From Piscicola geometra (Eukaryota > Annelida > Clitellata > Hirudinida > Piscicolidae), in assembly GCA_943735955.1 (NCBI GenBank), contig OX030958.1:7012126-7076125 (forward strand): DNA of 64,000 nucleotides. Reading direction: 5' to 3'. Shown here in pieces: positions 1 to 12,671 of the stretch. The notes beneath the pieces were generated by a model. The model did not search any database, was not told the DNA's origin, and saw nothing but the letters and a program-made list of their open reading frames with translations. A program made the translations under genes and the position numbers. Positions within the stretch are counted from its first letter, which is position 1; every line of letters starts with the position of its first letter.

Positions 1-3000
1 AGTTTAAGTGCAAAGAAGGGGTTCTCTTGAATACATCTTCGACGGTGTAATAGAACAATTCTATGTAAAGAATACCTCTTGGTTGTAGCTGCAAAGCAAG
101 ACGATGATGATGCTGCGAATGTTGAGGGTGTTTTTGTAGGAGAAATGAGAGATGAACCGAACCTCCATAGACCAGTCTATGCCGGGTTCCTTGGCCAGGG
201 TCGTAAGAGTAGACCGAAAATGAAAGATAGCGTGCAGAGTATAAATCCATTTCGAACTTGTCATCCCAGTCAAAGTTCATGGCTCCGGTGTGCACGGTTG
301 TTCTTGCACAACCCAGTGAGTCTAGTTCTACCACACAGTAAAGATCTTGCAAAACTGCTCTGTTTGAAACTAAACCATGACCACAAAAGACATGACAAAC
401 AAGAGTTCCTTCCAGAGGCAATGGAGGCAATGATTCTTCTCCATTGTCTGTTTTCGAAAAAGATTGATGTGGCAAGATTGATTGGTATGGCTTAAATGCT
501 TCTTTTCTGATGTGAAGGGGAACTTTTATGAGATTTTTTGAAGGAATGTCTCCTGAGCCTCCGGTAACAGAAGGGTTTCTTGTGAGCGTGCGAGACTGGT
601 GGGAGTTTGAAGAAAGACTTGAAGAAGAGCCTGACATGGTACCTTGTTGAGGTTGTCCCTGCTGAGACTGTTGTGAGTTCACTACGTTACGCGTTGAAGA
701 AGCAGCATTTATCTGCAGACTACGGTACGATGATGACGAAGAAGACGACGGATCCGCTTGTTCGTCCTTTCCACTCTCATGAAATTCTTCATTGCTAGTC
801 ATCTTTTTCACAATTCTCCGCCTTGAAGCCGATCCAGTTGGAGTCATCATGCGACTCAAGTCCATTTGAGCAGAAGAAGGACTCTTACCTTCGTTTCCTT
901 GGCCGTTTCCGCTGACCACCGTGTAAGGGTAGTTTAGAGACATTTGGCGACCTAGAGTGTATGTCTCTTTGTCTGAAGACACACCAGCTCCTCCCGAGTA
1001 CAAGCTGGTTAGGTCATCTGATGGGTGGTTAAATGGTCCAAGAGTTTAATTTATAAAAAAATTACGATTATAAAAAATTATCTTAAAGTATTTTTATTTG
1101 CGACATTCATACCAAAAAACAAATTTGGAAAACATTTAGTAAAACTTAATTTTTCAAAATTCATTTTACGACAATTTGTAAAACCTTTGGAATAAAACAA
1201 TGAAGTTTTCACCTGTGTTTCTCAATGTTTTTTTATGTGTTTATGTATTCATGTCTGTATATTATTATATTTTTTCTATCTTAGTTTTTAAATGTGTATA
1301 AAATACTGTATATGTGTATTTTTTCATATTTATGTATGAAAATGCTTGGAAGTATAAGGTGTATCAAACCTTTTTTCGAAAAACTAAATTCTTTTTACCA
1401 TACCATGAACAATCAAAAGAAGTCTAGAAAGAAAAAATAATAGAAATAAAAAAATTCAAATAATCATTGAGTCAAAGTTTTCAAATATATTTTTAAATCA
1501 TGAATCTAAATGGTTTTTAGTGCAGATTATGAAGACTTTTTATTCTTAAACTAAAAAAATAGAATAAGAAAATTACTTTTTATTCATCATTTAATTTATG
1601 TTGTTAAAAGAATTAGAAATAAACAGTTTAAATCTTCTAATAACTTTTTCAATATTTAGAATTTTATTCTACAAATATCATATTTTGTGAATATTACAAG
1701 TATTTTATAAAAACAAAGCAATAAAAGCTATCCGCTTTTGAATCCATAAAATAAAATAAAACACGTAACTTTTTGTAGAATGAATTATCAAATTATTTAA
1801 CTTCATATTTTTATAAAATTAAGTTATTAACTTTTTAAGGTGTCATTACCAAGTACCAAACACTTTTTCACCAACCTGATAAGTATGGAGACCTATTTTG
1901 ATCGATAGCAAAAGTATCGAACTGTCTTAGAAGAGAGTTCAGGCTGCTACTACAAGCTTGTCCGTCCTGCTGGTACGCAGGAGCTTCTCCATCCACCACT
2001 TCACCTCCTTGTCCAGGGTACCTGAATTGTGTTAAGAACTGGAGTTTTATAATGTATTTTAAAAATCTAAAGTTTTATTAAAATACTTTAATTGGAAAAT
2101 TAGTTTAGAAAATTTTTAGGATTCGTTTGAATATGTTTTCCTATCAGAGGAACCATGGAAAGAAAGATATAATATAAATATTAATAAAATACAACCACGA
2201 ATATTATTTACGTGGCTTGAACCCAAATGAGCTTTAATACAACTAATAGTGAATAATTTAAATGTATTTGATTTATTCCAATGCAGTTTGAAATACTTCT
2301 TTAAAGTTGAATGTAAAGTTCATGTAATGCTTTTTTCAAATAAATTTCATAAAGGCTTGCCCGGTAGAAAAAATACATTTAATCTGTTATTAATGCATTC
2401 TTTCACACATTTTTGGCACTAGAATGATTTTTCTATAAGTGAAAAGAAATAAATAAAATATGCACTAAGGTTATGTGAATCCTTTATGTTTTTTCGTAGT
2501 CTTTGGCTAATTGATTTCTAAAATGTATTAGGTGAAGTAACGTATCATATAATTAAGAATTTCAATAATTGTATCCTAAACATAATTAAAATTAAAATTA
2601 AATAAATTTTAAACACCTTCCAGCTTCTCTCCTCTCTTTTGCTCGTTGGTTCCACGAGTGCATCACATCCCAGCGCTGTTTGATTGACATTTGGTGTTCT
2701 GCGGTCATATTAGAATAAGAAAACCGGCGGTCTAGAGTGGCATATTCTCCGGGACTGAACCTCCACTGAGGGTTGTAGTCAGACGGCCAATCTAATGTCA
2801 TGCCACTCATCTGCATGTGACTGGGGTAAAAGTCTGCTGCTGTGCTAACGGTGGTCGTTGCAGCCGTTCTGAGCTGATTGAGATTCTGGCGATTAGGGAT
2901 GTGTTCGAAAGTGTAAGTATCAGAATCGGAAGAGTAATCAGGTCTTGCAGAACAGCTTCTGCGCTGGTAACTTACAGGGTTTCTGGTGAAACTAGTGGTG

Positions 3001-3947
3001 CACCTTTCAATCGAAGGTGCCCTGCAGGAAGAGAGAGAGTTGCTGAATGAAGTAGGTCGAGATTGCTGCTGTTGAAATTGTTGATTCTGAAGCATTGGAT
3101 TGTTAGCTGAAATCTCATAGTCTTCTCTGAATGCAAGTTCGTTGCTTGAGGGTGCTTGAGGAGGAAGGTTCACTCCTTCTTGCTTGAGATCAGACTTTGC
3201 CGCTGTTGAAGAGGATTGAGATGTTGATTCAACTTGTCTAAAAAATCCTGAATTGTCACTAGAAAGACCACTGTCTCCCGAATCATCCCCTCCCAAGAAT
3301 CCTTGTTGTTGCGTTTGGATCATCAAAGGTCCACCCATCCTGCCCAAACTACCCCAGTAGTCATCAGCACCACCTCTTCTTTGCACGCCAGCTGGTGATG
3401 AAGAATAAGCAAACCTTTGCTGTTCTCCTATGTAAAAATCTCCAGGTTGTTGATAATGATCTGAGCCTGGCGATCTGGAAGAGTGGGTGCTAGCTTGCAT
3501 CACCATAGATGAACCGAGAGTGTGTGGGTTGTAGGAAGATTGAGATTGTGGTCTAGGACATTTGACAACTACAACGGGAGGCAGTTGTTCTTCATCGCCT
3601 CCTGACTGACCACCACTCAGTGAGGAGCCTAATGACGTGGCATCTCCTGCGATGCTCGCAGCGTTAGGATTTCTTCTTACCACTAAAACAAGCCTTTTCG
3701 GTATTGACATTGATATCACTACGTCTTCCAGTCTTTTTCTAATAACTGGGTTGCCATTTATTGAGAGGATTTCATCGCCAATTTTCAGTAGGCCATTTTG
3801 CTCAGCAACACTGCCAACTGCCAGTCTTGAAATGAAAACTCCGTCCCATCTCTCTTTCCCGTTGCCTTCTCTAATGTAGAAGCCAAGACTTTGACCTGGT
3901 CTTTTGATGATCTCGACTGTTTGAACAACGCTTTCGGAGTCCTCCAT
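1..3947 (-). CDS. syd-1: SYD-1/SYDE-like synaptic RhoGAP (5' part: PDZ and C2 domains)
   Basis: Partial gene; exons on the minus strand are 3947-2617, 2021-1876 and 1017-1 (runs off the left edge). Phases agree (2, then 1). Exon 1 opens with MEDSESVVQTVEIIKRPGQ and a PDZ domain (about residues 5-95) whose LGFYIREGNG and DGVFISRLA motifs match SYD-1/RhoGAP100F. A Ser/Gln-rich linker follows. Exon 3 encodes a C2 domain beginning LEGTLVCHVFCGHGLV, with later NFDWDDKFEMDLYSARYLSF. In flies and worms this protein sits at presynaptic active zones and organises synapse assembly; its C-terminal RhoGAP domain would lie left of the window. Vertebrate SYDE1/2 lack the PDZ, so this is the invertebrate form. 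The start is uncertain: an in-frame ATG eight codons upstream (3971) is possible, and non-coding or coding exons further 5' (up to about 6 kb) cannot be excluded. Confidence 0.88.
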
Positions 3948-6613
3948 TGTTATTTGGGATTTTGAAAACAAATTCAGACAAATATTTGCACTGTGCGAGT
4001 TTGTGCTTGATATTTTCCCTATTCAATTTGAGCTATTTGGTTAATGCTGATTTAAGTTTAATTTATGTAATTGCTTCATGTTCAAAACCAATTTTTCAAT
4101 CGATTGCATTAAAACAAAAATTACAATTCAGATTTGATAAGGAAATTATCTTTATTAATGATAAATATTTCAATAAAACATTTTAATGTTTTATATCAAT
4201 AAGACTGTTTAAATTTTGAAAAACTATTTTTCATTCTTACTTTAAAATGAATTTCAGTATGTTTTTGTTTTTAATTTACACCTTCACTATCAGATACACT
4301 TCATTTTGTAGGAATGCTAATATTCCACTTCCATTGTCAAGCATTATATCATTGTACACAAGCATACATAGTGAAGCCAGTGTGCATTCACATATGTATA
4401 TAGTGGAGTGCCAATCTAAACAATAAAAAAATAGAAAAACTTATACCTGTTAATTTTTTTTTTCATTCTTAAAAAAACTGAAAAATACTTAATTGAAATA
4501 TAGGGATATTTACTGGTTGCGCAACAGGCTTGAACATTTCGTACTTCTAATTATGTTTTTAAGAAAAAATTATTATGAATGTTCTGTACTTCAATAATTA
4601 AATCTTTTGCGAATAAAAAATGTCAAAATGTAATAATAAAAATGTATTTCAGTAATTTAAGTTTTTATATTCTATTTTAATATAACCTATATTCCATAAA
4701 ATGCAGCTATATGATATTCTTTTTGTTTTTTTATCATTTTTCCATCGCTATCAAAAAACTATTGATAGATTCGTTATTATTTTTTAAATGGCAAGCAAAA
4801 AAAGAATTAGTGGGTGAAGCTATAGAACTTTTTTAAGTAAAAAAAACTTTATTCAATGAAAAAATAACATAATGATTTTTTTATTGGCAAAATTGAAAAT
4901 ATTTTTGTTTATTTCAAGATTTTAGCTCACTGCAAAAAAACTGTCATTCCTCGGTTCTTTTAAAATTTTAAAAGTGTCCCTAAAACCTGCTCAACGAAAT
5001 GATCTACTGCTTTTTTTCAGCTGTTAAGCTGTTAAGAAGGTAAAATTGCAATCAAATCTTTCAGTCGCAACTTTTGGTGGTTAAGTATTATTCTCATTAG
5101 TCTAGCATTTTCTGACTTTCAAGTGTGAATAGAGAGGAAGTCAGCCATGATAACAGCTTTCAACAACTTCAAAGAGGGTTATCTTCGACGTCTTGTTTTC
5201 CATTTTATTCTATTTTAAAGAAATTTTTGTAACTTTGTGTGGGAACTCACAGCATTCTGACGAGTCTTTACACTGCGACGAGAAGTATGTTGATGGTGAG
5301 AGAATGGGTAACAGTGGCCAACGATGTAGCTAAACGAAAAGAATCACAGAAAAAAATACAAGCGTTAAATGGAATCTTGTCTAACTAAGTGATAAAAAAA
5401 TCTTGTTTCAAATTTTAAAAATGAAAGCCAATTTTGATACTGTTTTTTAAATAAAAAAACATATGATATTTGTTTTTTCAGTGAAAGAATGTAAATATAA
5501 GCTGGGAAAAGAATAAGAAAAAGTAAAAAAAACTATTTTCATGATTTTAAAAAATAAAATTATTTTATGTGTGTAATAAACATAATATTTGTTCTTACAA
5601 CTTAAAGAATCGTAAATCTAGCCACACTCAAGAGAATTCTGCCAGTTTTCTTTTATCCATAACTTTAAACGATAATTTAAAATCAATTTATAGAGATTAT
5701 AAAAGTGTGTGTGTGTGTTATGTGTGTGTTTTTGGTGTGCTGTGTGTGTGTGTTTTTGTGTTATCGATAATGTGATGATCAAATGTATTGTTTACAGCCT
5801 AGCTGGTACGAGACTCCGAAACTTCACCTTACGTTAAGCTAGAACCAGAAGCTAATTTATTCTTTGATCAAAAGAAAAGTCTTTTCTATTCCTTAAAAAA
5901 AATTACAAACTCTTGCTTTTCAACTTTTCTTAAACAGTCATCATTTTCTGAAATGAAAATCTATAAATTAGTAGTCAAAAAAAGAACTATTAATTATATA
6001 TTCACTAAACAATTTCCATATAAATGGAGTGGCTTGTTTGATTTGCATCTATAAATCATGGATGTGTACCAGGACATCTCGGAGCATCGCAGTACGAAGG
6101 TAATTATATTCACTGCACTGTCATTATCGTTAATGTGATTGATTCACTAATCTTAGAAAAGCTTTTTTAAAAATATTAAATCATTAAATGTATTGATTCA
6201 ATGAAAGATTTAAAATAATAATACTTTTTTCATTAGGATCGTTATGTTGAAATTCATAAATTTTTATTTTTCATTATGCAAAATAAGAGACTCAATAACC
6301 GTAACATTTTCAGACAAAATAATGTTTTCAAATGACTTTGAGATTTTACCAATGGTGAAAGGGAATTTAATTAAATTCAAAGGAAATTAAAATACATTAA
6401 ACTAATTAAAACAATACATTAAAAGATTATATTTTAATTAAAAACTAGGATAAACATTTACATTTGAAAGGAACTTACAGACGTTTTCGACAATAAATGT
6501 CTTAATAAAACTTAAAATGGGAAAAATTTAAATGGAAAATACAACTTAAATTGTAGAATTTGAATAAAATTTTTATTCTTTTGATGCTTTTGATTCTCGA
6601 TCATGACAAGATG

Positions 6614-6748
6614 ATTTCAGTACTATCAGGTAAAATGCTTAATTCTGCCAAAAACTTTGTGCATCCAACAACCGGAGCTGACACAAAAATCATAGAAGCT
6701 CTTTGGCACGTCTACAAGAAGCAGAATGATTACATGCCGATCAACTAA
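6614..6748 (+). mobile_element. decayed ISXO2/Merlin-like DDE transposase fragment
   Basis: A short open stretch encodes LNSAKNFVHPTTGADTKIIE followed by ALWHVYKK. This matches the core of ISXO2-like transposases (Merlin superfamily), where an F-V-x-P-x-T-G-A-H-T-x-x-I-E-x-x-W block precedes a Lys-rich segment. Here the usual H of the GAHT motif is D. Only about 40 residues remain and the frame ends in a stop, so this is a dead fragment. No terminal inverted repeats were recognised. Confidence 0.55.
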
Positions 6749-7429
6749 GACTAAAACTATTATTTTTAAAAAATATTTATATAACCTTCACCACTACACC
6801 AGTCATTTCAAATATATTTTTGAAAAATAATAGTCTAGATCTATCCAAAATCAATTGAATTCTAAAATACAAATTATTTTCACTAAGAGAAATTTTATAG
6901 GTTTGTTAACAGTCACTTGTTCATTTTTAAGATACCATCTTTAATACTACTTATTATACGTCCACATATGAAGGATCTTAAGCTGATACATCCTAGGCTG
7001 AATTGTCCACAAATCGTCAATAATCTTCTCTACCATTTTATTATACTCCACGCTACACACATACAAACGCACGGAGATGCCAGTCAAATTGAGTCTGTAC
7101 GGTTTGGATGTACGCTAGGGTACAGCATCGAATATTAAAGAACGATATAAAAACACGTTAGATAAATTGAAGATAAAGTGGCTCAGTGCAAAAGTCTGTC
7201 CGTAGCTGTTGATCTTACAACCTCCTGGTTTAATAGAGCCTAAAAGTTCAAGAAAGATTTAATCATCAAATCTAATTTCCAAAAGTTTTTGCACCCGTTA
7301 AAAAGCCCTGATAAAGTTACTTCATTTTATTAAAAGTTCTATGTCATGCGTGCATTGAAAACATAAGAAAGGAACCTATCCTTCATGCGATTCAGTAACT
7401 TGACTATCATTCAACATGCCAAGCCAAAA

Positions 7430-7483
7430 AGGGTTAGGGTAAGGGTTAGGGTTAGGGTAAAGGCTAGGATTAGGGTTAGGGTT
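7430..7483. repeat. interstitial telomere-like (TTAGGG)n tract
   Basis: About 54 bp of degenerate TTAGGG/TAAGGG/TAGGAT units on the plus strand, in non-coding DNA. A second tract in the opposite orientation lies at 45535-45626. Confidence 0.85.
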
Positions 7484-7744
7484 CAATAAATTAATAAACT
7501 TCACTAACCAACCTGAAATTCTTCCATTTTCAGCAACAACTAATTTAATGGCGAGCAATACCTTGGAGATTCCTACATAGTTATTAGGTTTTTTCAAATA
7601 CTAATATACGTCATTTCATTTATTAAAATTTTTTAACATTTCTATTTTTGTTTAAAAACAATAAAACTTTTTAAAAATAATTTTTATTATGTTAATTTTT
7701 GAAGATCAAGTAGTTTAGAAACAAAAACAAGGTTTGAAACTTTT

Positions 7745-8060
7745 CGCTGAAGAACGGCTGGTTTTGGAGCTGGCAGAAGCAATAAAGAGCAGATCCTCAA
7801 CTGCCGGTTGATCACCGAAAACACTCGCAGCCTCATCGCAAGATCTACCACCTTATTGTAGCCTTTCGAAAAGCTCTTGACCGCATTTAAAACAAAGCTT
7901 TGTTTTCCATAATAAAAGAATTAAACATCAACAGTGAGCTGGTGCAAATCCTCGAAAACCTTTACAAAAACTTCAAAAAACCAACAAATATGTACAATAG
8001 TTAGCCAACAATAACTTCTACTGGAAACTGTCAAGTTTCTAAAGTTGACTTGGTTGGCTA
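7745..8060 (+). mobile_element. frameshifted LINE reverse-transcriptase remnant
   Basis: In one frame the sequence reads EQILNCRLITENT. After a frameshift it reads HRKIYHLIVAFRKALDRI, a stop, then NKALFSIIKELNINSELVQI and LENLYKN. This is the fingers/palm stretch of non-LTR reverse transcriptases (typical form: EQI...LYH-F-DFKKAFDRVWH-ALW...NI...LI..I..LY). The frameshift, the stop codon and the replaced DFKKAFD core show an old dead copy. The clade cannot be fixed from so short a piece. Confidence 0.6.
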
Positions 8061-9068
8061 ATCACTGATTAGTAATCAGACACGATTCACTGTCGAAGGC
8101 GGTGCTACCGAGCTCACTACAAGAAGGTCGCTATCAAGGCCGTGATTGGACTTTCTCTTCTTTGGATAGTTTTCTCAAAGCTGCTCATTATTATTTTATT
8201 CATCCCTTATGAGAGTCGTCCGATGAAATTGGAAATTAATTTAAATATCTGAGATTTTAAATTTGATTTTCTGTAAAAGATTTATTATTTCAAAAAAAAT
8301 GAAAACTATTATTTTAGAAAAACTAGCCGTATTATAAGTTTTTAAAAACTATTTTTAAGAGAATGTTTCATTTTTTTAACTTCTAAACTAGTGATTTAAT
8401 CTTTTGAAAATTTCTTGATAGAATGTTACTATAACCTAACTGTCCATTCGAAAAAATAAGATTCATCTTGTTCTCATCATTTCCTTTTATTAGTCATAAG
8501 TCTATTTCGTCGTGACCTATCGAACGCACGTTTTCATCACTTGATCATCTGATCGCTAAATTCAAATTTAACAATACATTTATTTTGTATATTTCAAGCT
8601 TTTAATCAAAACGTGTTATATGCTGTTATCTCACAAAAAAAATGAAAATAACTAATGTGTATATTTTTTATATATTAACTTTTTTTGGTATGTAAGTTTC
8701 ATTATATTTAAACAGAACCGTACCCACCTAGTTTTCTGAATTGAAGGCTTGTCTATTGTTGCCTATTCTTCTACTAGCAAAGACATTTCACGATCTTTAT
8801 TAAAATCAAAGGTTACTCTTATTGCTTGTATACTTTCTTTCAATATTTGATGTTTAACACTGTTTTTAATTGAATTGAACGATAAAATTTCTCAATTAAG
8901 AATTAATATAGAGTTTATAAATAAAGTCTTTACTGAAACTCACATAAAAGCTTTTTGAAAACAATACAACGACGAATATCATCAACTTGGCGTTAACCCG
9001 GATGAGCTTCAAGAAAAACTCAGTTGTTTACAAGTTTTATTTTGGAAAGAAAAACTGAATTAACCAAA

Positions 9069-10964
9069 ATGCCTAGTATTGTTTTTTATATTTTGGTTCT
9101 ATTCAAGGTACTTTTTATATATAAAATATTATTATTATATTTAAATTTCAAATTTGCGAAAAAAAGACTATTGAAACTGGCTAAATAAATTAATCTTTCA
9201 TTAAAAACCTTTTCCAAACAGATTTTCTTCATTGAAGGTAAAATTTTGAACTTACTGGAAACTTTATATATATATTTTAAAGTTTATTCAAAAAGTTTAA
9301 TACTAAAACTTCAATAGCTTCAATAATTCTAATAACTTTAAAAATTATTCAAACTTTTTCAGCTCAACTTACGTTACCAACAAACACTCCCGGCCCGGAG
9401 ACTCCAATAAACATAATCACGACTAAAATACCTCCTATAGTGACTACTCAAGCTCCAATACCTACTCCAACACCTCAGCCAACACAGTCTCCGTTAGCTA
9501 CTCTTTCTCTTCAACCCACAACCTTCATTCCAACCATATTCATTGCCACAACTTCTTTCATTTCAATTACATCTAAAACAACTACTTCAACCATTTTCAA
9601 AACAAATCCCTCCACAACAAATACTTTCAAAATATCCTTTCCCACAAACACCCCTTCTACAACAATTGCTTCGACCACTTCCATAACAACATTCAATAAC
9701 AGTGCAAGCGTGACAACAATCAAAGTGTCTACAACAACAACACAAAGTAACCTTGTATCGTTTTCTGGTTTTATGCTCGTACAAAAGGCGGATATCAATG
9801 ATGTTAATGAAACGGATGTTGCAAAATGGATTAGTATTAATGGAGGGTCAAATTCAAAAGTTACTATTATAAAGAAACAACTTATTAATAGAGGTGAAAC
9901 ATTTTTTTAATAAATTATATTTAATATTATTAAGAAGGTGCTTATTAATAGAAATGAAACCTCATTTTTATCTATATTTAATATATTATCATATGTTTGA
10001 TAAAGTTATACGTTTATTCATAAAAATTCCAAACAACAGATGTAGTTTCAGCAAGAAGAAAAAGAGCTGCAGATAAAGGTGAAAACACTATCTTGAGAAT
10101 ATAATAAAGTTACATTTCGATTCTTGTTTATTAAAGACTTATCAATTTATTTTCAATGGTCTTAACATTTACAGACTTAGCGATTACCTTTTTTGCTGAG
10201 ACGATAAACAACACGATGATTTCGATACCAAGAAATGGAACAATGGTCAATAACTTGATAGTTTCTGAGTCTGTTGTTTGGAAAACAAGTAAAAAAATCT
10301 TTTTTTAATCTGTTTATAAAATATATCCATAAATAGTAAAAAATTAAAATAAAAGCACTACTTAATTATATTTTCCAACTCAAACAGATGATGCTCCATG
10401 CTCTGGAAAAACATGTTCAAATCCAGAATGCCTACTCAAAAATGACAAAATTTCCTTTTGCACTCAATGTCAAAAAATAAATGTAACTACCTGGGTTTTC
10501 CAAGACGTCTCGTGTCCACCTGAAGCTCCAAAGCCTCAGCTGCTCGCATTAATAGCTATCCCTTGCATCATCGTGCTGATAATAGCATTAACGGCAATCG
10601 TTTTAATTTGCGTTGTCTGCTGCAGAAAGTGAGTTTACTTCTAAATATATAAAAATTGATTTCATTAAATAATTCAAGATTAAATTTTATAATACATCTT
10701 TAACAATTTGGTGAATTCATATCATTGCCCTAAAACCTAAACAGAAAAAGGAAAGTTAACCAAAATAAAGAGTTAGAGAATATCCATCCACCCATTTATG
10801 ACAACAACCTCGTAGAAGACGAAGAGGAAAGAATAAACAACGACTTTTCAACTGATACAAAAATGACAGAAGAAGAAAACTTCGGCTCTAAGAGTGACAC
10901 ATTTCGCTTCTCCACAGGCCCAGGAAGTATTAATGACAAAGGATCTGTTAGAGGGCTGTACTGA
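9069..10964 (+). CDS. single-pass membrane protein with mucin-like stalk, paralogue A (399 aa)
   Basis: Seven exons: 9069-9107, 9222-9237, 9363-9893, 10040-10078, 10175-10288, 10388-10628, 10745-10964; total 1,200 nt, all phases consistent. A signal peptide (MPSIVFYILVLFK and on, exons 1-2) leads into a Thr/Pro/Ser-rich segment (about residues 20-150) typical of O-glycosylated stalks. Exon 4 encodes ARRKRAAD, a good furin-type site (residues 201-204). N-glycosylation sites follow, then a Cys cluster (CSGKTCSNPECLLK), a membrane span (about 298-322, LLALIAIPCIIVL) and an acidic cytoplasmic tail ending SVRGLY. Exon 2 is only 16 nt. I recognise no named domain and no family function; a cell-surface role is inferred from topology. 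Its neighbour at 12672-14131 is a tandem paralogue. Confidence 0.82.
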
Positions 10965-11384
10965 AACCAGCATTTGAGAATTACATTCAGTTAAAAGTTA
11001 AACATTACTGTATTTATTTATTGAAGGATGAATATTGATTTCTAAAAATAATCTTTGCGTTCAAATCATCTTGATAACTAATGAGTTGAAAAAATTTCTT
11101 TTATTTTGTTCCCATTTTAAATGTATTTGTATTTTTTCGTTCATCTATTATATAGTACTGAATTTTATAGCTTTTGAAAAAGTGTGATAAGGCTTTTTTG
11201 AAACTAAACACTTTAAAAAATGTTTTACAGAAAATTTATTTTTCTAACTATTTTTTACACTTGAAAAGGTTTTCAGAATTTGAAAGATATATAATGATTA
11301 CTTAATTGAAAAACGTGCACAATAACACCATTTTTTTAAAAAGAATGATTAATAAAATAACTTTCTGTCTTTAATCTATAATTT

Positions 11385-12195
11385 CATGGGCTTCATCTAT
11401 GTTTCTCAAACTAAACCCTGACAAATTTGAACTCATCTATTTCAATAAAAAATCAAAATCTTTACTATCCCTTCCTTCATTAGTTTTGCCTTCCCCTTCC
11501 TCATTATCTCTAAACCCTTCATCTTCTATTCGTAGCCTTGGTTTTATATTCGATTTCAACCTGTCTTTAGCTCCTCGAATTCTATCTGTTTCAAAATCTT
11601 GTTATTTCCACATTCGTCGTATTAAACAGCTTCTTCCTTTTCTTGATGATCCTACTTTGCAGCTTCTTGTATCTTCTCTAGTTCTCTCCAGGATTGATTA
11701 TAGCAACTCTCTTTACTATGGTCTCCCTGGTACTATTTTAGCTTCTCTAAATAAAACCTTTAATTGTGCTGCTCGTCTTGTTGCTCATGCTCCTAAATTT
11801 TCTCATATTTCTCCTTATCTTCGTTTGTTACATTGGTTACCTTTGAGATCTAGAGTAAGTTTTAAAATATGCCTAATTATGTTTAAAATTCATAACTGTA
11901 CTGCTCCAATTTGTCTTTAAAATCTAATTAAACAACCCCCTAAATCTGGTCCAAGATCATCGACCTTTAAACGTTCTTTTCGTTTTTAAGTTAAACACTC
12001 TTTTGCTCAACGTTATTTTTCTTACTGCGGTCCTTTTTTATGGAATTTGTTACCTTCTTCTCTAACTTTAACTAAGTCACTCATAGCTTTCCGTCGAGGC
12101 CTGAAGACGTATTTGTTCAGAACGTGATGGCTGAGCGCTTTTGTTCACTTTTCAAAGGGCGCTATACAAATAATTCGTGATTGATTGATTGATTG
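11385..12195 (+). mobile_element. 5'-truncated CR1/L2-type LINE (C-terminal reverse transcriptase and 3' end)
   Basis: The reading frame 11399-11920 encodes the thumb end of a non-LTR reverse transcriptase: LKLNPDKFELIYF, SIRSLGFIFDFNLS, LVSSLVLSRIDYSNSLYYGL, AARLVAHAPKFSHISPYL and LHWLPLRSRVSFKICLIMFK. Past a stop, the remaining family signature is still readable (GPFLWNLLPSSL then FRRGLKTYLF). The 3' end carries the GGGCGCTATACAAAT-type terminus and a short GATT-repeat tail, as in CR1/L2 elements. No 5' half, so it is a dead, 5'-truncated insertion. It lies between the two tandem stalk-protein genes. Confidence 0.85.
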
Positions 12196-12671
12196 AAGAA
12201 GATCAATAATAAAACTAATGAAAATAATTTTTAAATCTATTTAATTTTACTGAAAGAGAGTAAATTTTTACTTCATTGAAAATTTATATTAAATTATAAA
12301 CATCCCCAAACACGGGATTAACCAATGATTAACAAATTTAAAGATTTTAATAAAAGAAAACCTGTTTCCTTATTTCAAACACGAGCTTCCTTTGTAGAAA
12401 ATTATTTATAGCATTATTATTTACTTTGAATTTTCACCGAATAGATTTGATGATTAATCAATGGAGCAGAACAATACTAACGTCGAGTAGCAGAATAATA
12501 GATATATATACAAAATTTTTGACTCATTAAATTTATTTTTATAGTTATCTCTTATGCATTAAACAGTAATGTCTACTAGCTATTTATGAAGGATTCAAAG
12601 ATTCTATATTAAAGTGTTAATAGAGTTTGACAAAAACACCAGTCTTTTTTTATTGAATAGAATAACTAAAA

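Larger units (their letters stand above)
3948..9068. other. AT-rich gap between syd-1 and the first stalk-protein gene
   Basis: No convincing coding exon was found. It holds a GT-rich stretch (5705-5758), a transposase remnant (about 6614-6748), a telomere-like tract (7430-7483) and a frameshifted LINE reverse-transcriptase remnant (7745-8060). Short patches near 5225-5300, 5800-5830 and 6055-6110 are less AT-rich and have splice-like borders. They could be 5' exons of syd-1, but I could not build a frame through them. Confidence 0.6.

Noticed and set aside
79..495. 138 aa plus-strand ORF
   Set aside because: Antisense to the syd-1 C2-domain exon, whose minus-strand frame is clearly homologous and phase-consistent.
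7190..7260. tRNA-like A-box sequence (GTGGCTCAGTGC)
   Set aside because: No matching B box at the right distance and no cloverleaf could be drawn.
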